A DNA stretch of 52,323 nucleotides from NCBI GenBank assembly GCA_015056975.1, contig SVFG01000007.1, positions 1 through 52,323 of the forward strand, given 5' to 3'. Below, one piece after another: positions 18,636 through 26,515 of this stretch (positions are counted from its first letter, which is position 1; each line of letters starts with the position of its first letter). The DNA is from Lachnospiraceae bacterium. Its GTDB lineage: Bacteria > Bacillota > Clostridia > Lachnospirales > Lachnospiraceae. Made by a program: the position numbers and the translations under genes. The notes under the pieces are model-generated. The model was given only the letters and a program-made list of their open reading frames with translations, did not search any database and was not told the DNA's origin.

Positions 18636-18963
18636 AGGCGAAGCCTCCTTTCAATGTGCCACGTATAAATAGTGTGATTGGCTCACCATACCCTACAGGG
18701 TTTACGGTTGTAGCGCCAAAGCTGATATTTTCTATCCCGATATCAGTAAGCTCCCTATCCAGTTTCACTTTATCCGCGGGTGTCAGACATCCTATCGTCT
18801 CCATCTGCAAAATATACTTTCTTGCCAATTGGCTAACCTCCTGCTTCTGCTGAATCATGCCATAAAAATGTAAATAGAACATGAGCAACGCACTCATCGC
18901 CAATATGCAAATGCAGGTTGAAAGGATGTCTGTTACATTCCCTCTTTGTTTTTTTAATATCAT
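18601..18963 (-). CDS. TadE/DUF4320-like pseudopilin
   Basis: A 120-residue protein. It has a basic N-terminus with MILKKQRGNV, one hydrophobic helix (about 12-33), and an ectodomain with GCLTPADKVKLDREL and the VGYGEPITLFIRG end that DUF4320/TadE-like pilins in Clostridia share. The RG-NV junction could be a prepilin-type processing site. ATG at 18963. It sits 16 bases downstream of the Flp-like gene and overlaps the next one. Confidence 0.65.
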   Translation of the reverse strand: MILKKQRGNVTDILSTCICILAMSALLMFYLHFYGMIQQKQEVSQLARKYILQMETIGCLTPADKVKLDRELTDIGIENISFGATTVNPVGYGEPITLFIRGTLKGGFAFEERKVSTAKN

Positions 18964-18978
18964 GTTTGCATCCTCTTA

Positions 18979-19203
18979 TCAGTTCGCTACTCCTGTCAGA
19001 ATTTTGTTGGCTTCCCGCGTCAATGCCTCCATGATATTTTCAATAAACTTTTGCAGACTGTCCTTCATCACCACACAAAGCAATAATGCGATAATACAAA
19101 GCCCTACCGTCACCAAAATTCCATCAATTCCTTCATCCTTTGCCAACAGTCTCCCTGCAAAGCTTCTCATTCTGTTTTTCATGATACAAATCATATTTCT
19201 CAT
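18979..19203 (-). CDS. Flp-like major pilin
   Basis: A 74-residue protein: basic N-terminus, KDEGIDGILVT junction, then a helix of about 20 hydrophobic residues and an amphipathic C-terminal tail. Size and layout fit Flp1-like pilins. The probable processing site is after the glycine of KDEG. The usual Glu at +5 is not present (Leu there), which separates it from classical Flp. ATG at 19203 follows AAGGAG at seven bases. Its position between TadC and the pseudopilins supports the call. Confidence 0.75.
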   Translation of the reverse strand: MRNMICIMKNRMRSFAGRLLAKDEGIDGILVTVGLCIIALLLCVVMKDSLQKFIENIMEALTREANKILTGVAN

Positions 19204-19237
19204 CTTTTATCTCCTTTTGTTTAATCTTGTTTTAATT

Positions 19238-20077
19238 TTACAATTTAATTGCTGTTTGAAACATCTGCGTCACACAGGCATACAATACAACGCCCAGCAC
19301 CGCTGCCAATATTCCCAATTGATAAAATGTAATACTTCTGTCCAAAGCTGCTTTTTTGCGGTTTAACACGGTAAGCTCCATATCTTTAATCTGCTCTGCC
19401 AAATCAGAGAGAAGCTCCACCGCCTGACCGGATTCCAGTGCCTGCAATATGGTAATGCAGAGTGCGTCGATATGACGATTGTCAAACTTTCCCTGAAATT
19501 CTTCCAGGCTTGTATAGATATCTGCCTTCATTACAATATCCCCCGCCATGTCCAAAAGCGCTTGCTTTAAGCGTCTTTCCCGGACACAGCCATAGCACTC
19601 TGCCAGTGCATCCGTCACATAAACTCCCGCACGGATTTGTATTTCCAACCCGTGATAGACCAGCCTTAGCTGTGGCAACATTTTTTCATTATCTTTTTTG
19701 TTAAGATATGAAATGAGCCAGCCGGGAAGCAAAAAGAGTAACAATGCCATAACGCATCCCAGGCCTGCCGAAAATGCATTTCCGATTACCAGTCCCGCAC
19801 CTCCTGCCAGCAGCCGGATGCTTAAATACCAAACAGGTGTTATCCAATTCCCCAAGTGATAAGAGGCACCGTTTCTCACCAACCATCGCTCTGTCCGTTG
19901 ATACCATGTGAGCTCCTTGGCCTTTGTTTTTATCAGACCGGAAAATTCTTCATAGCTTTTCAAAATCAGCTTCTGCACATGCTCTCCCTTTACAAGAAGC
20001 AGCATTAGCACAAACAGCAGTATTGCTGTAATAAACGGCAATATTGTAAGCCACCGTACAATTTGTTCTTCCTTCAC
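19238..20077 (-). CDS. tadC: Tad pilus inner-membrane platform protein TadC
   Basis: A 279-residue T2SF-domain membrane protein. One helix lies near the N-terminus (12-29), two near 85-125, then a cytoplasmic helical T2SF region (residues 135-235 with LRLVYHGLEIQIRAGVYVTDALAEC, given by its ends LRLVYHGL and VTDALAEC) and a C-terminal helix. GTG start at 20077 with TAGGAGG six bases upstream. It pairs with TadB to form the assembly platform driven by CpaF. Confidence 0.86.
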   Translation of the reverse strand: MKEEQIVRWLTILPFITAILLFVLMLLLVKGEHVQKLILKSYEEFSGLIKTKAKELTWYQRTERWLVRNGASYHLGNWITPVWYLSIRLLAGGAGLVIGNAFSAGLGCVMALLLFLLPGWLISYLNKKDNEKMLPQLRLVYHGLEIQIRAGVYVTDALAECYGCVRERRLKQALLDMAGDIVMKADIYTSLEEFQGKFDNRHIDALCITILQALESGQAVELLSDLAEQIKDMELTVLNRKKAALDRSITFYQLGILAAVLGVVLYACVTQMFQTAIKL

Positions 20078-20087
20078 ACATATCCTC

Positions 20088-21017
20088 CTAACCCACTGAT
20101 TTTCCGATTTGTCTGCCGAACAATAACAAAATACAACCGATTGACAGCATTGCTACCTTTCCCGGCAGACTGTGAAATAAAAGCTCTACTGCCGACACGC
20201 CCAATAGGCCCTGTACCGCTATCAAAATAACCACTGCCATCAAAAGCAGCAGTACCATATTAATGACCGCTTCCCTTATCATCCCCTTCCGTTCTTCTCC
20301 CATGCGCAAATGTTCTCTGACAGACCTGCGGCTTGCAGTCACCAAAGCCTTAAAATCAGAGCAATATCTGGCACTGATCTCAATATTTTGTATCAGCTCT
20401 TTGAATTTTGGATGCTCTATCTTTTCCGCCATGGTCAGAAGTGCCAGTCCCACATCTCCGGTTGTACGCGCCTCAAGATAACACTCGTCCAAAACACTTC
20501 TTAGAGGTTCCTCCATGTAACGGCTGATTTGATTGAACACCCCTGTCACCTCTCCTGCTGTAACACTGTAATTCCCAAGGAAATCTAAAAATTTTAACAG
20601 ATTTCTATCTACGGCACGCAGCATCGTTACCTTGCCCAAATACAGTACCAGCCACTCTGCAACAAAAAGAATTGTGCATACCCACAGTGCAACCCCAAAC
20701 TCGAACACTATTGCCGCCACACAAAATACCAGTGAAAAAAATAACAGGTTACAAACCAGCCATTTTTCCACAGTAAACCCGGGAATGTGCCTCAACATAC
20801 CACTGTAGTGCAGCTCTCTCTCCAGCCTAAACCAAATGGAATGCTCCGTTTTCAACTTTTGCAAATTCATTCTGTTTGCCAGAAGCCGCTGTCTTTCAGC
20901 CGCCTCCATACTCTGCTTTGTCTGTTTAAACAGTAATTCCGGAATTTTCAGCGCAGAGATTCTGTAAAACAATAAAACAAGACCTGCAAACAGAAACAGA
21001 AAAACGCATACTCTCAT
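20088..21017 (-). CDS. tadB: Tad pilus inner-membrane platform protein TadB
   Basis: A 309-residue membrane protein with the T2SF fold. An N-terminal helix (2-19) is followed by two helices around 86-125, a cytoplasmic segment including FLDFLGNYSVTAGEVTGVF, here given by FLGNYSV and GEVTGVF, and two C-terminal helices (about 243-265 and 280-297). ATG at 21017 with AGGAGGG upstream. It lies 10 bases before tadC and 20 bases after cpaF, which fits the usual cpaF-tadB-tadC order. Confidence 0.86.
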   Translation of the reverse strand: MRVCVFLFLFAGLVLLFYRISALKIPELLFKQTKQSMEAAERQRLLANRMNLQKLKTEHSIWFRLERELHYSGMLRHIPGFTVEKWLVCNLLFFSLVFCVAAIVFEFGVALWVCTILFVAEWLVLYLGKVTMLRAVDRNLLKFLDFLGNYSVTAGEVTGVFNQISRYMEEPLRSVLDECYLEARTTGDVGLALLTMAEKIEHPKFKELIQNIEISARYCSDFKALVTASRRSVREHLRMGEERKGMIREAVINMVLLLLMAVVILIAVQGLLGVSAVELLFHSLPGKVAMLSIGCILLLFGRQIGKSVG

Positions 21018-21037
21018 TACCGTCCCTCCTTCATTTG

Positions 21038-22177
21038 TTAAATCAGCCTTTCATAAATCAGGCTTCTTTTGGATTCGTCCCACCCGTTACAGGCAAACAC
21101 TTCTTTAACCTGATAATGCTCCATAAATATCATTGTCTGAAAGCAATCCATCATTTTCATCAATTCATCTCTGGAATATCTGCTTTCGTACATTGCGTAA
21201 TCTACCAGCTTCTCCGGAGCCCTATCCGCAGACGGTGCATGAATGGTAGCAGCACAGATTTGTCCGGTATATGCAGCATTGAGCAGATATAGCGCCTCTG
21301 CCCCCTTCACCTCACCCACAATAAAGAAATCAACGTCCATGGTAAGTCCGGCAATACTAATATCCTTCAAGTCATAGCTTACCTGCCCTTCTGAAGAGCC
21401 GGGTAACGAGTGCAGGAACATCATGTCCGGATGAAATTTCGTGGTCAGTTCATCCGCCTGCTGGGTCACCAGAATTGCCACATCATCCGGCAGGGTTTCT
21501 TTCAAAGCGTTTAAAAGAGTTGTTTTTCCGGAAGAATTTCCTCCGCATATCAGTGTAGAGCCTTGACGAAAACGCCTGATTAAAAGCTCTGCAGTCTCAT
21601 TATCCAACATGTTTTTGGATATTAATTCTTTCATTTGAGGGAAATTTTTGGGAACCTTGCGAATGCAAAGATAGGGTTCATGATAGGTATTGACAAGCGG
21701 CATAGACAGCGTAAAGCGCAGAATAAAATCCTCATGGCTTTCTACATCCGTAAATCGCTGTATTGCATTCAGATTTGAAACATTAATCTGATTTTTCGTG
21801 GCTACATATTCCACAAACTGTCGGTACTCTTTTTCCGAAGAAAAAGAAATGCCCGCATCCATTCTCTTACCGTTTCGCTTCACCCTGATATTATCAAAAC
21901 CAACGACTCGGATATCAGAAATTTCCCGGTCATCAATTAAGGGCGAGAGCTTTGAATAGCCAAAAATATATTGTTCAAACTCCTTTGACAGTTGCCGTTC
22001 CTCTCCCGGTGACAGAGAATAGAAATTCTTTATATGAGCCCGCACCTGAGAAAGAAACTCCTCCTTTCCCAAAAGCCCCTTTTTCAACTGCAAAAGCTCG
22101 GTCTGCTTCTGGGTAATGTAGTCATTTACAAGCTCTTGTAAATGATTCATATTCTTTTCATTTTCGATATAAGTCAT
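21038..22177 (-). CDS. cpaF: Tad pilus secretion ATPase CpaF/TadA
   Basis: A roughly 380-residue hexameric type II/IV secretion ATPase. Walker A is GGNSSGKT (about residues 212-219 from this start), Walker B is DFFIVGEVKGAEA, and the His box is ATIHAPSADRA. The N-terminal part contains the LSPLIDDREISDI region of CpaF. It powers Flp pilin polymerisation at the membrane. The start is uncertain: AAAGGAGG lies directly against ATG 22177, with no spacing. ATG 22198 and ATG 22150 are alternatives. It is the first gene of the Tad operon. Confidence 0.88.
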   Translation of the reverse strand: MTYIENEKNMNHLQELVNDYITQKQTELLQLKKGLLGKEEFLSQVRAHIKNFYSLSPGEERQLSKEFEQYIFGYSKLSPLIDDREISDIRVVGFDNIRVKRNGKRMDAGISFSSEKEYRQFVEYVATKNQINVSNLNAIQRFTDVESHEDFILRFTLSMPLVNTYHEPYLCIRKVPKNFPQMKELISKNMLDNETAELLIRRFRQGSTLICGGNSSGKTTLLNALKETLPDDVAILVTQQADELTTKFHPDMMFLHSLPGSSEGQVSYDLKDISIAGLTMDVDFFIVGEVKGAEALYLLNAAYTGQICAATIHAPSADRAPEKLVDYAMYESRYSRDELMKMMDCFQTMIFMEHYQVKEVFACNGWDESKRSLIYERLI

Positions 22178-22256
22178 CCTCCTTTGCACACTTTGCATAC
22201 AAAAGGCGCGCGCGAACCCATGCACACAATTAAATTTAGTTTTACCATTTGGGTGA

Positions 22257-22300
22257 TTTCGGCCGAAACAGCCTGAATAGAAATATCAGAAACTGATATT
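22257..22300 (-). promoter_or_regulatory. Two palindromes in the Tad operon leader
   Basis: TTTCGGCCGAAA (22257-22268) is a perfect 12-bp palindrome. AATATCAG-AAA-CTGATATT (22282-22300) has perfect 8-bp arms. The second lies close to the expected transcription start of the promoter at 22311-22339. Both are candidate operators or leader hairpins. Confidence 0.45.
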
Positions 22301-22310
22301 GAGTGATTGT

Positions 22311-22339
22311 ACTTTACAACGGTTTTAAGAAACTGTCAA
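22311..22339 (-). promoter_or_regulatory. Promoter of the Tad pilus operon
   Basis: Minus strand: TTGACA (22334-22339), a 17-base spacer, TAAAGT (22311-22316). The expected transcript has a leader of about 130 bases before cpaF. No other consensus promoter was found within the downstream operon. Confidence 0.65.
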
Positions 22340-22377
22340 GGGCAAAAATAAAAAAAGTAAAAACTTATGATTTTCGA

Positions 22378-22407
22378 TTGCACTGTCCATACTAATTGAT
22401 GTATAAT
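22378..22407 (+). promoter_or_regulatory. Promoter of the 36-residue peptide gene
   Basis: TTGCAC (22378-22383), an 18-base spacer, TATAAT (22402-22407). It is 30 bases upstream of the small gene's ATG and divergent from the Tad promoter. Confidence 0.65.
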
Positions 22408-22437
22408 GTAAGCAGTCTAAATAAAGGAGCTGTAATT

Positions 22438-22548
22438 ATGTTTATTGTTTTGGCAGGCGGATTTTTAGTAATTTTATTTGCAGTGATTGTCTCTGTGATA
22501 TCCTCAGTGGTTTCCGCTGTGGCTGCAGATCAGGACATAGAAGACTAG
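22438..22548 (+). CDS. 36-residue single-pass membrane peptide
   Basis: ATG at 22438 follows AAGGAG at eight bases. The reading frame encodes 36 residues: a hydrophobic helix of about 26 residues (MFIVLAGGFLVILFAVIV at the start) and an acidic tail ending DQDIED. It has its own TATAAT promoter and a terminator whose stem starts at the stop codon, so it is a complete monocistronic unit. I recognise no family. Its position divergent to the Tad operon and convergent to an ABC-F gene gives no clear function. Small regulatory membrane peptide or type I toxin-like peptide are both possible. Confidence 0.6.
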   Translation: MFIVLAGGFLVILFAVIVSVISSVVSAVAADQDIED

Positions 22549-22584
22549 GGAGAAATGGTTACTCAACCATCTCTCCCTTTTCTA
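22548..22584 (+). terminator. Terminator of the 36-residue peptide gene
   Basis: GGGAGAAATGGTT pairs with AACCATCTCTCCC (one mismatch) around ACTC and is followed by TTTTCTATTCT. The stem overlaps the last codons of the convergent ABC-F gene. Confidence 0.85.
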
Positions 22585-24385
22585 TTCTAGCTGCCAAATC
22601 TTCCAGATACATCCAGCGATCCATCTTTTCTTCCAGTTCTTTTTCCAAGGCTTCCTTCTTTGCCGCAATTTCATTCAGACGCACAAAATTACTTCCGCAG
22701 GATACATATTCCTTTTCCAGCCTATCCAAGTTTTCCTCAATTGCCGCAATTTCTCCTTCGATACTCTCGTAGTCCTTTTGCTCCTGATAGGAGAATTTCA
22801 GTTTTTTCTTCTGCCCGGCTTTCCAGTTCTTTGATGATGAAGCCTCAATAGATTCCTGTGCTTTGGTTGCTGCGTTTTGAGTAACACCTGTTATTTCTTG
22901 TTCCTTCCATTGCTTTTTCTGTTCATAATCCGTATAGCCGCCCTCATACTGCGTCACCACACCATCACCCTCGAAGGCAAAAATGCGCCTTACCGTTCTG
23001 TCCAGGAAATAGCGGTCATGGGACACAATCATCACAATCCCTGCAAAGCTGTCCAGATAATCTTCAAGTATTTGCAAAGTTGCAATATCCAAATCATTGG
23101 TGGGCTCGTCCAGAATCAGTACATTAGGCGCTCCCATCAGCACCTTACACAGATACAATCTTCTGCGCTCTCCGCCGGAAAGCTTGGAGAGAAGCCCGTA
23201 CTGGTCCTCCCCTGCAAACAAAAACTGCTCCAAAAGTCTGGCTGCACTGATTTTGCCCTCCGGTGTCTCCACATATTCCGCCACATCCTTGATATAGTCA
23301 ATCACACGCTGATTCGGCTTCATCAGGGTATCATCTATCTCCTGGGCATAATAACCGATTTTTACCGTCTGACCGATTTCAATTCTGCCACTGTCAGGAG
23401 CAATCTCGCCCATAATCATCTTCATCAGTGTGGATTTACCGCAACCGTTCTTTCCCACAAAGCCGATACGGTCATCCTTCAAAAACATATAAGTAAAATC
23501 TAGAATTAACTTTTTATCATCAAAACTCTTGCTGATTTCATGCAGTTCCACCGTGGTTTTGCCAAGTCTGGAACTCATGGAGGAAAGCTGTACCCGACCG
23601 TCCTCAACCGGTGCCTGGGTGTTCTTTAACTCTTCATAGCGCTCCAATCTTGCCTTCTGCTTGGTAGAGCGGGCCCGCGCTCCGCGTTGCACCCATGCAA
23701 GCTCATTCCGAAGGATACTCACCCGCTTTCTCTCGCTTGCAAGCGTCATCTCCTCGCGCTGCATTTTAAGTTCCAGATATCCCGAATAATTGGCATCATA
23801 GGAATACAATGTCCCCTTATCCAGCTCCACGATACGATTTGATACACTGTCTAAGAAATAACGGTCATGAGTAACCATCACCACCGCACCGCGTCTCTTT
23901 TTCAGAGCTTCCTCCAACCAGGTTGACATCTCGTTATCCAAGTGGTTGGTAGGCTCGTCAAGCACCAGAATCTCAGCCTTTGACAAAAGCACCGCCACCA
24001 ATGCCAGACGCTTCTTCTGCCCTCCGGAAAGCTGCCCGCAGGGCTTGGAAAACTCCGTAACTCCCAGTCTGGTCAACATATCCTTCGCTGCCACCTCTCC
24101 ATCAGAAACCATGCTCTGACGGATTACTGCTTCCAACACTGTTTCCTCCGGAAAAAACTCCGGGTTCTGGGGCAGAAAGTTTACAATATATCCATTGGCA
24201 CGAGTCACCTTCCCGGCATCCGGCTGCTCCAAACCTGCAATGATTTTAAGCAGTGTAGATTTCCCGGTACCGTTAATGCCAAGGATTCCTACCTTCTCGC
24301 CCTCTGCCAGATAAAAGCTCGCCTCATCAAGCAGTTTTCTCTCACCATATGCTTTCGTAATACTGTCAAGTGTCAATATATTCAT
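22559..24385 (-). CDS. ABC-F family ATPase (Uup-like)
   Basis: A 608-residue soluble protein with two ABC domains and no membrane part. Walker A motifs are GINGTGKST (about 35) and GKNGCGKST (about 330). Signatures are LSGGQKKR and LSGGERRR. Walker B motifs LVLDEPTNHLD and LILDEPTNDLD each precede a SHDRYFLD/THDRYFLD switch. The linker between domains is charged and helical, and the C-terminal region (about 515-600) is a predicted coiled coil as in Uup. ABC-F proteins act on the ribosome. Antibiotic protection is possible but the architecture favours a housekeeping type. Confidence 0.9.
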   Translation of the reverse strand: MNILTLDSITKAYGERKLLDEASFYLAEGEKVGILGINGTGKSTLLKIIAGLEQPDAGKVTRANGYIVNFLPQNPEFFPEETVLEAVIRQSMVSDGEVAAKDMLTRLGVTEFSKPCGQLSGGQKKRLALVAVLLSKAEILVLDEPTNHLDNEMSTWLEEALKKRRGAVVMVTHDRYFLDSVSNRIVELDKGTLYSYDANYSGYLELKMQREEMTLASERKRVSILRNELAWVQRGARARSTKQKARLERYEELKNTQAPVEDGRVQLSSMSSRLGKTTVELHEISKSFDDKKLILDFTYMFLKDDRIGFVGKNGCGKSTLMKMIMGEIAPDSGRIEIGQTVKIGYYAQEIDDTLMKPNQRVIDYIKDVAEYVETPEGKISAARLLEQFLFAGEDQYGLLSKLSGGERRRLYLCKVLMGAPNVLILDEPTNDLDIATLQILEDYLDSFAGIVMIVSHDRYFLDRTVRRIFAFEGDGVVTQYEGGYTDYEQKKQWKEQEITGVTQNAATKAQESIEASSSKNWKAGQKKKLKFSYQEQKDYESIEGEIAAIEENLDRLEKEYVSCGSNFVRLNEIAAKKEALEKELEEKMDRWMYLEDLAARIEKGEMVE

Positions 24386-24554
24386 CGTTTAGGCACCTTT
24401 CGTTCATTCACATTCTCTGCATTTCATGACATCCCGCCCTCAAGTAGTCTAACACATTTCCCCTGCACGGGCAACGAAAAAGCTGACAAAACGCACATAA
24501 AAATGATAGGTAATTTCTTTCGGATTATAGTATGATAGATGCAGGAGGTGACCT

Positions 24555-25487
24555 ATGACAACCAAAAGCATAAATCCCCCAAGCCTATCCATTATACAAG
24601 ACATCATAAATCATATAGAAGACAACCTGCTCAGCAAAATAACACCCGTTACTATTGCAAAACAGTTGCTTCTAAGTGAGTCAACTCTGTCGGTACTCTT
24701 CAAAGCAGTCTGCGGCATCACCGTTACGGAATACATTCGCTATCGCAGACTTACCCTTGCCGCCACAGAGCTCGCCTCATCAAACCTTCCTATTCTTGAT
24801 TTGGCTTACAAATACGGCTATGACACACCGGAAGCGTTTACCAAGGCTTTTTCACGGTTTCACGGCTTCCCGCCAAGTTTGGTAAGACGAGGGTTTCCTG
24901 TCACAAATCGGTTTGAAGCGCTTGAGATTACCATAAACATGTGCGGCGGTTGGCAATCTGAGGTATCGCAGATAACGCCCCTTGCACCGGAACGACTATA
25001 TAACATCCCCCGCTTCCCACACATAATCGATACAAGCCGTATGCAGTATACAAAAGAATGGAGGCTTCTCTATCATATAGCAAAACAGCTCTTCAAAAAT
25101 CAAATCCTGTTTAAACTTGACGGAAAGACTATGATTTTCGCCCATGGTTTGGAATTTCCTTTGGATAAAATCTGCCTCACCTTTAAATGGAAGGATGAGC
25201 CAATTGTCAAAAACTTCTTTGCGTTGAGCACTGCTACCAGGTGCACAAAGGATGGTTTCAAATATTTTGATGTCCTGTATGAGGGGATGAAAATCAGATG
25301 TATGTTTTACGGAGACTGCCCGGGTGATGATACCGATGACTTCTTATATCGCAACACAAATCTGGTACAGATAGATGACCTGCTTGTCCCGGTACAGACC
25401 TTGGAATTCTACTATGGAAATGCTTCAAAAGACACATCCCATTATCAAATTGTGGAGGAATGGTTAAAAGAACATGAGAGATTATAG
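24555..25487 (+). CDS. AraC-family regulator with unusual C-terminal domain
   Basis: A 310-residue protein. The AraC DNA-binding domain is N-terminal (residues about 12-112), with both helix-turn-helix units: TIAKQLLLSESTLSVLFK and the ILDLAYKYGYDTPEAFTKAF segment, given here as LAYKYGYDTPEAF. Residues about 115-310 form a separate domain that I cannot assign (perhaps GyrI-like or effector binding). ATG at 24555 has AGGAGGTGACC upstream. It overlaps the downstream methyltransferase by 14 bases, so the two are probably co-expressed. DNA-binding first and sensor second is the reverse of classical AraC. Confidence 0.85.
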   Translation: MTTKSINPPSLSIIQDIINHIEDNLLSKITPVTIAKQLLLSESTLSVLFKAVCGITVTEYIRYRRLTLAATELASSNLPILDLAYKYGYDTPEAFTKAFSRFHGFPPSLVRRGFPVTNRFEALEITINMCGGWQSEVSQITPLAPERLYNIPRFPHIIDTSRMQYTKEWRLLYHIAKQLFKNQILFKLDGKTMIFAHGLEFPLDKICLTFKWKDEPIVKNFFALSTATRCTKDGFKYFDVLYEGMKIRCMFYGDCPGDDTDDFLYRNTNLVQIDDLLVPVQTLEFYYGNASKDTSHYQIVEEWLKEHERL

Positions 25488-26238
25488 TAAACAAAATAAA
25501 AAAGCATGGGAATATTCCGCCTATGAATTCTGGCTTCAAAACGCCGGACTTCCTACAGAGAGAGCAAAGCTCACCCTGCAAAGTCCTATTAAACACCTGA
25601 AATGGCATGCGCAATATTTTGACAGTTTCGAAAGCATCTGCATTGCCAATATCTGCGGCTCCTGCGGCAAAAAAGCTGTTCCTCTGGCACTTCTTGGCGC
25701 CGATGTCACCGTCTTTGATATCTCTGAGGATAACAGGCGCTACGCACTGGAATTTGCCGAAGCCGCCGGCACCACCATCGGATACGAGGTATGCGACATT
25801 CTGGATATCGATATGACAAAGCATAGCGGTTCCTTTGACGTTGTGTTCATGGAGGGTGGAATCTTACACTACTTCCATGACTTAAACGAATTCATGCAAA
25901 TCATGCGCACTCTTCTAAAGCCTGGCGGGAAAATGATTTGCAGCGATTTCCACCCTTTCAACAAAATCACCGACACCTTGGGAATGGAATGGCCTACCAT
26001 GAATTATTTTTCAACTGACATATTCGAAGGCGAAATGGCACATGCCAGGTTCTATGACAAAGAAAAACGCGCCCGGATGCCCAAGTGCTTCTACCGCAAA
26101 TACACCGTCAGCGAAATTATCAACGCTGTCATCGCAAGCGGCTTCACCCTGCAAAAATTTGACGAGCATCCCAGCTGGAGTAATCCAAATTTGCCGGGAG
26201 AGTTTACGATTGTAGCAGTCCTTCCACAATCCCCTTAA
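25474..26238 (+). CDS. Class I SAM-dependent methyltransferase
   Basis: A 254-residue protein with a methyltransferase core. The motif I position reads IANICGSCGKKAVPLALLG, shown in part as NICGSCGKK, less glycine-rich than usual. It continues with VTVFDISEDN, then VCDILDI, FDVVFMEGGILHYF and LLKPGGKMICSDFHPF. The N-terminal 50 residues (KQNKKAWEYSAYEFW) resemble small-molecule methyltransferases. It is translationally coupled to the AraC gene. The 3' end overlaps the convergent PadR gene by 35 bases. The substrate is unknown. Confidence 0.85.
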   Translation: MRDYSKQNKKAWEYSAYEFWLQNAGLPTERAKLTLQSPIKHLKWHAQYFDSFESICIANICGSCGKKAVPLALLGADVTVFDISEDNRRYALEFAEAAGTTIGYEVCDILDIDMTKHSGSFDVVFMEGGILHYFHDLNEFMQIMRTLLKPGGKMICSDFHPFNKITDTLGMEWPTMNYFSTDIFEGEMAHARFYDKEKRARMPKCFYRKYTVSEIINAVIASGFTLQKFDEHPSWSNPNLPGEFTIVAVLPQSP

Positions 26239-26515
26239 TCCGGCACCAGTCCTCTATTTCTGCCTGCAGGGTCTTCTGACCCTGCTCGGTCAGCTTGTAA
26301 TACTTGCGCATGGGACCTCCGGACTCGCTTCCCAGATATACGGTGGTATTCCCCTCCTTGTGCAGCCTGCGCAGAATGGCGTAAAAGGTACTGTCATTCA
26401 CCTCCGGATACAGCACCTTCATCTCCTTCATCAGGGTATACCCGTAATAATCCTGCTTGGAAAGCTTATACAGCAGACACATTTCCAAAATTCCCTTTTT
26501 TATCTGTGCATCCAT
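26204..26515 (-). CDS. PadR family transcriptional regulator
   Basis: A 103-residue winged-helix protein. It has the PadR core: GILEMCLLYKLSKQDYYGYTLM (ends GILEMCLLY and YYGYTLM), NDSTFYAILRRLHKEG recognition helix and KYYKLTEQGQKTL wing. ATG at 26515 has AAGGGAG upstream. It overlaps the end of the HAAS membrane gene by 16 bases, so it is read from the same transcript. Such pairs control small membrane or efflux genes. Confidence 0.9.
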   Translation of the reverse strand: MDAQIKKGILEMCLLYKLSKQDYYGYTLMKEMKVLYPEVNDSTFYAILRRLHKEGNTTVYLGSESGGPMRKYYKLTEQGQKTLQAEIEDWCRIKGIVEGLLQS

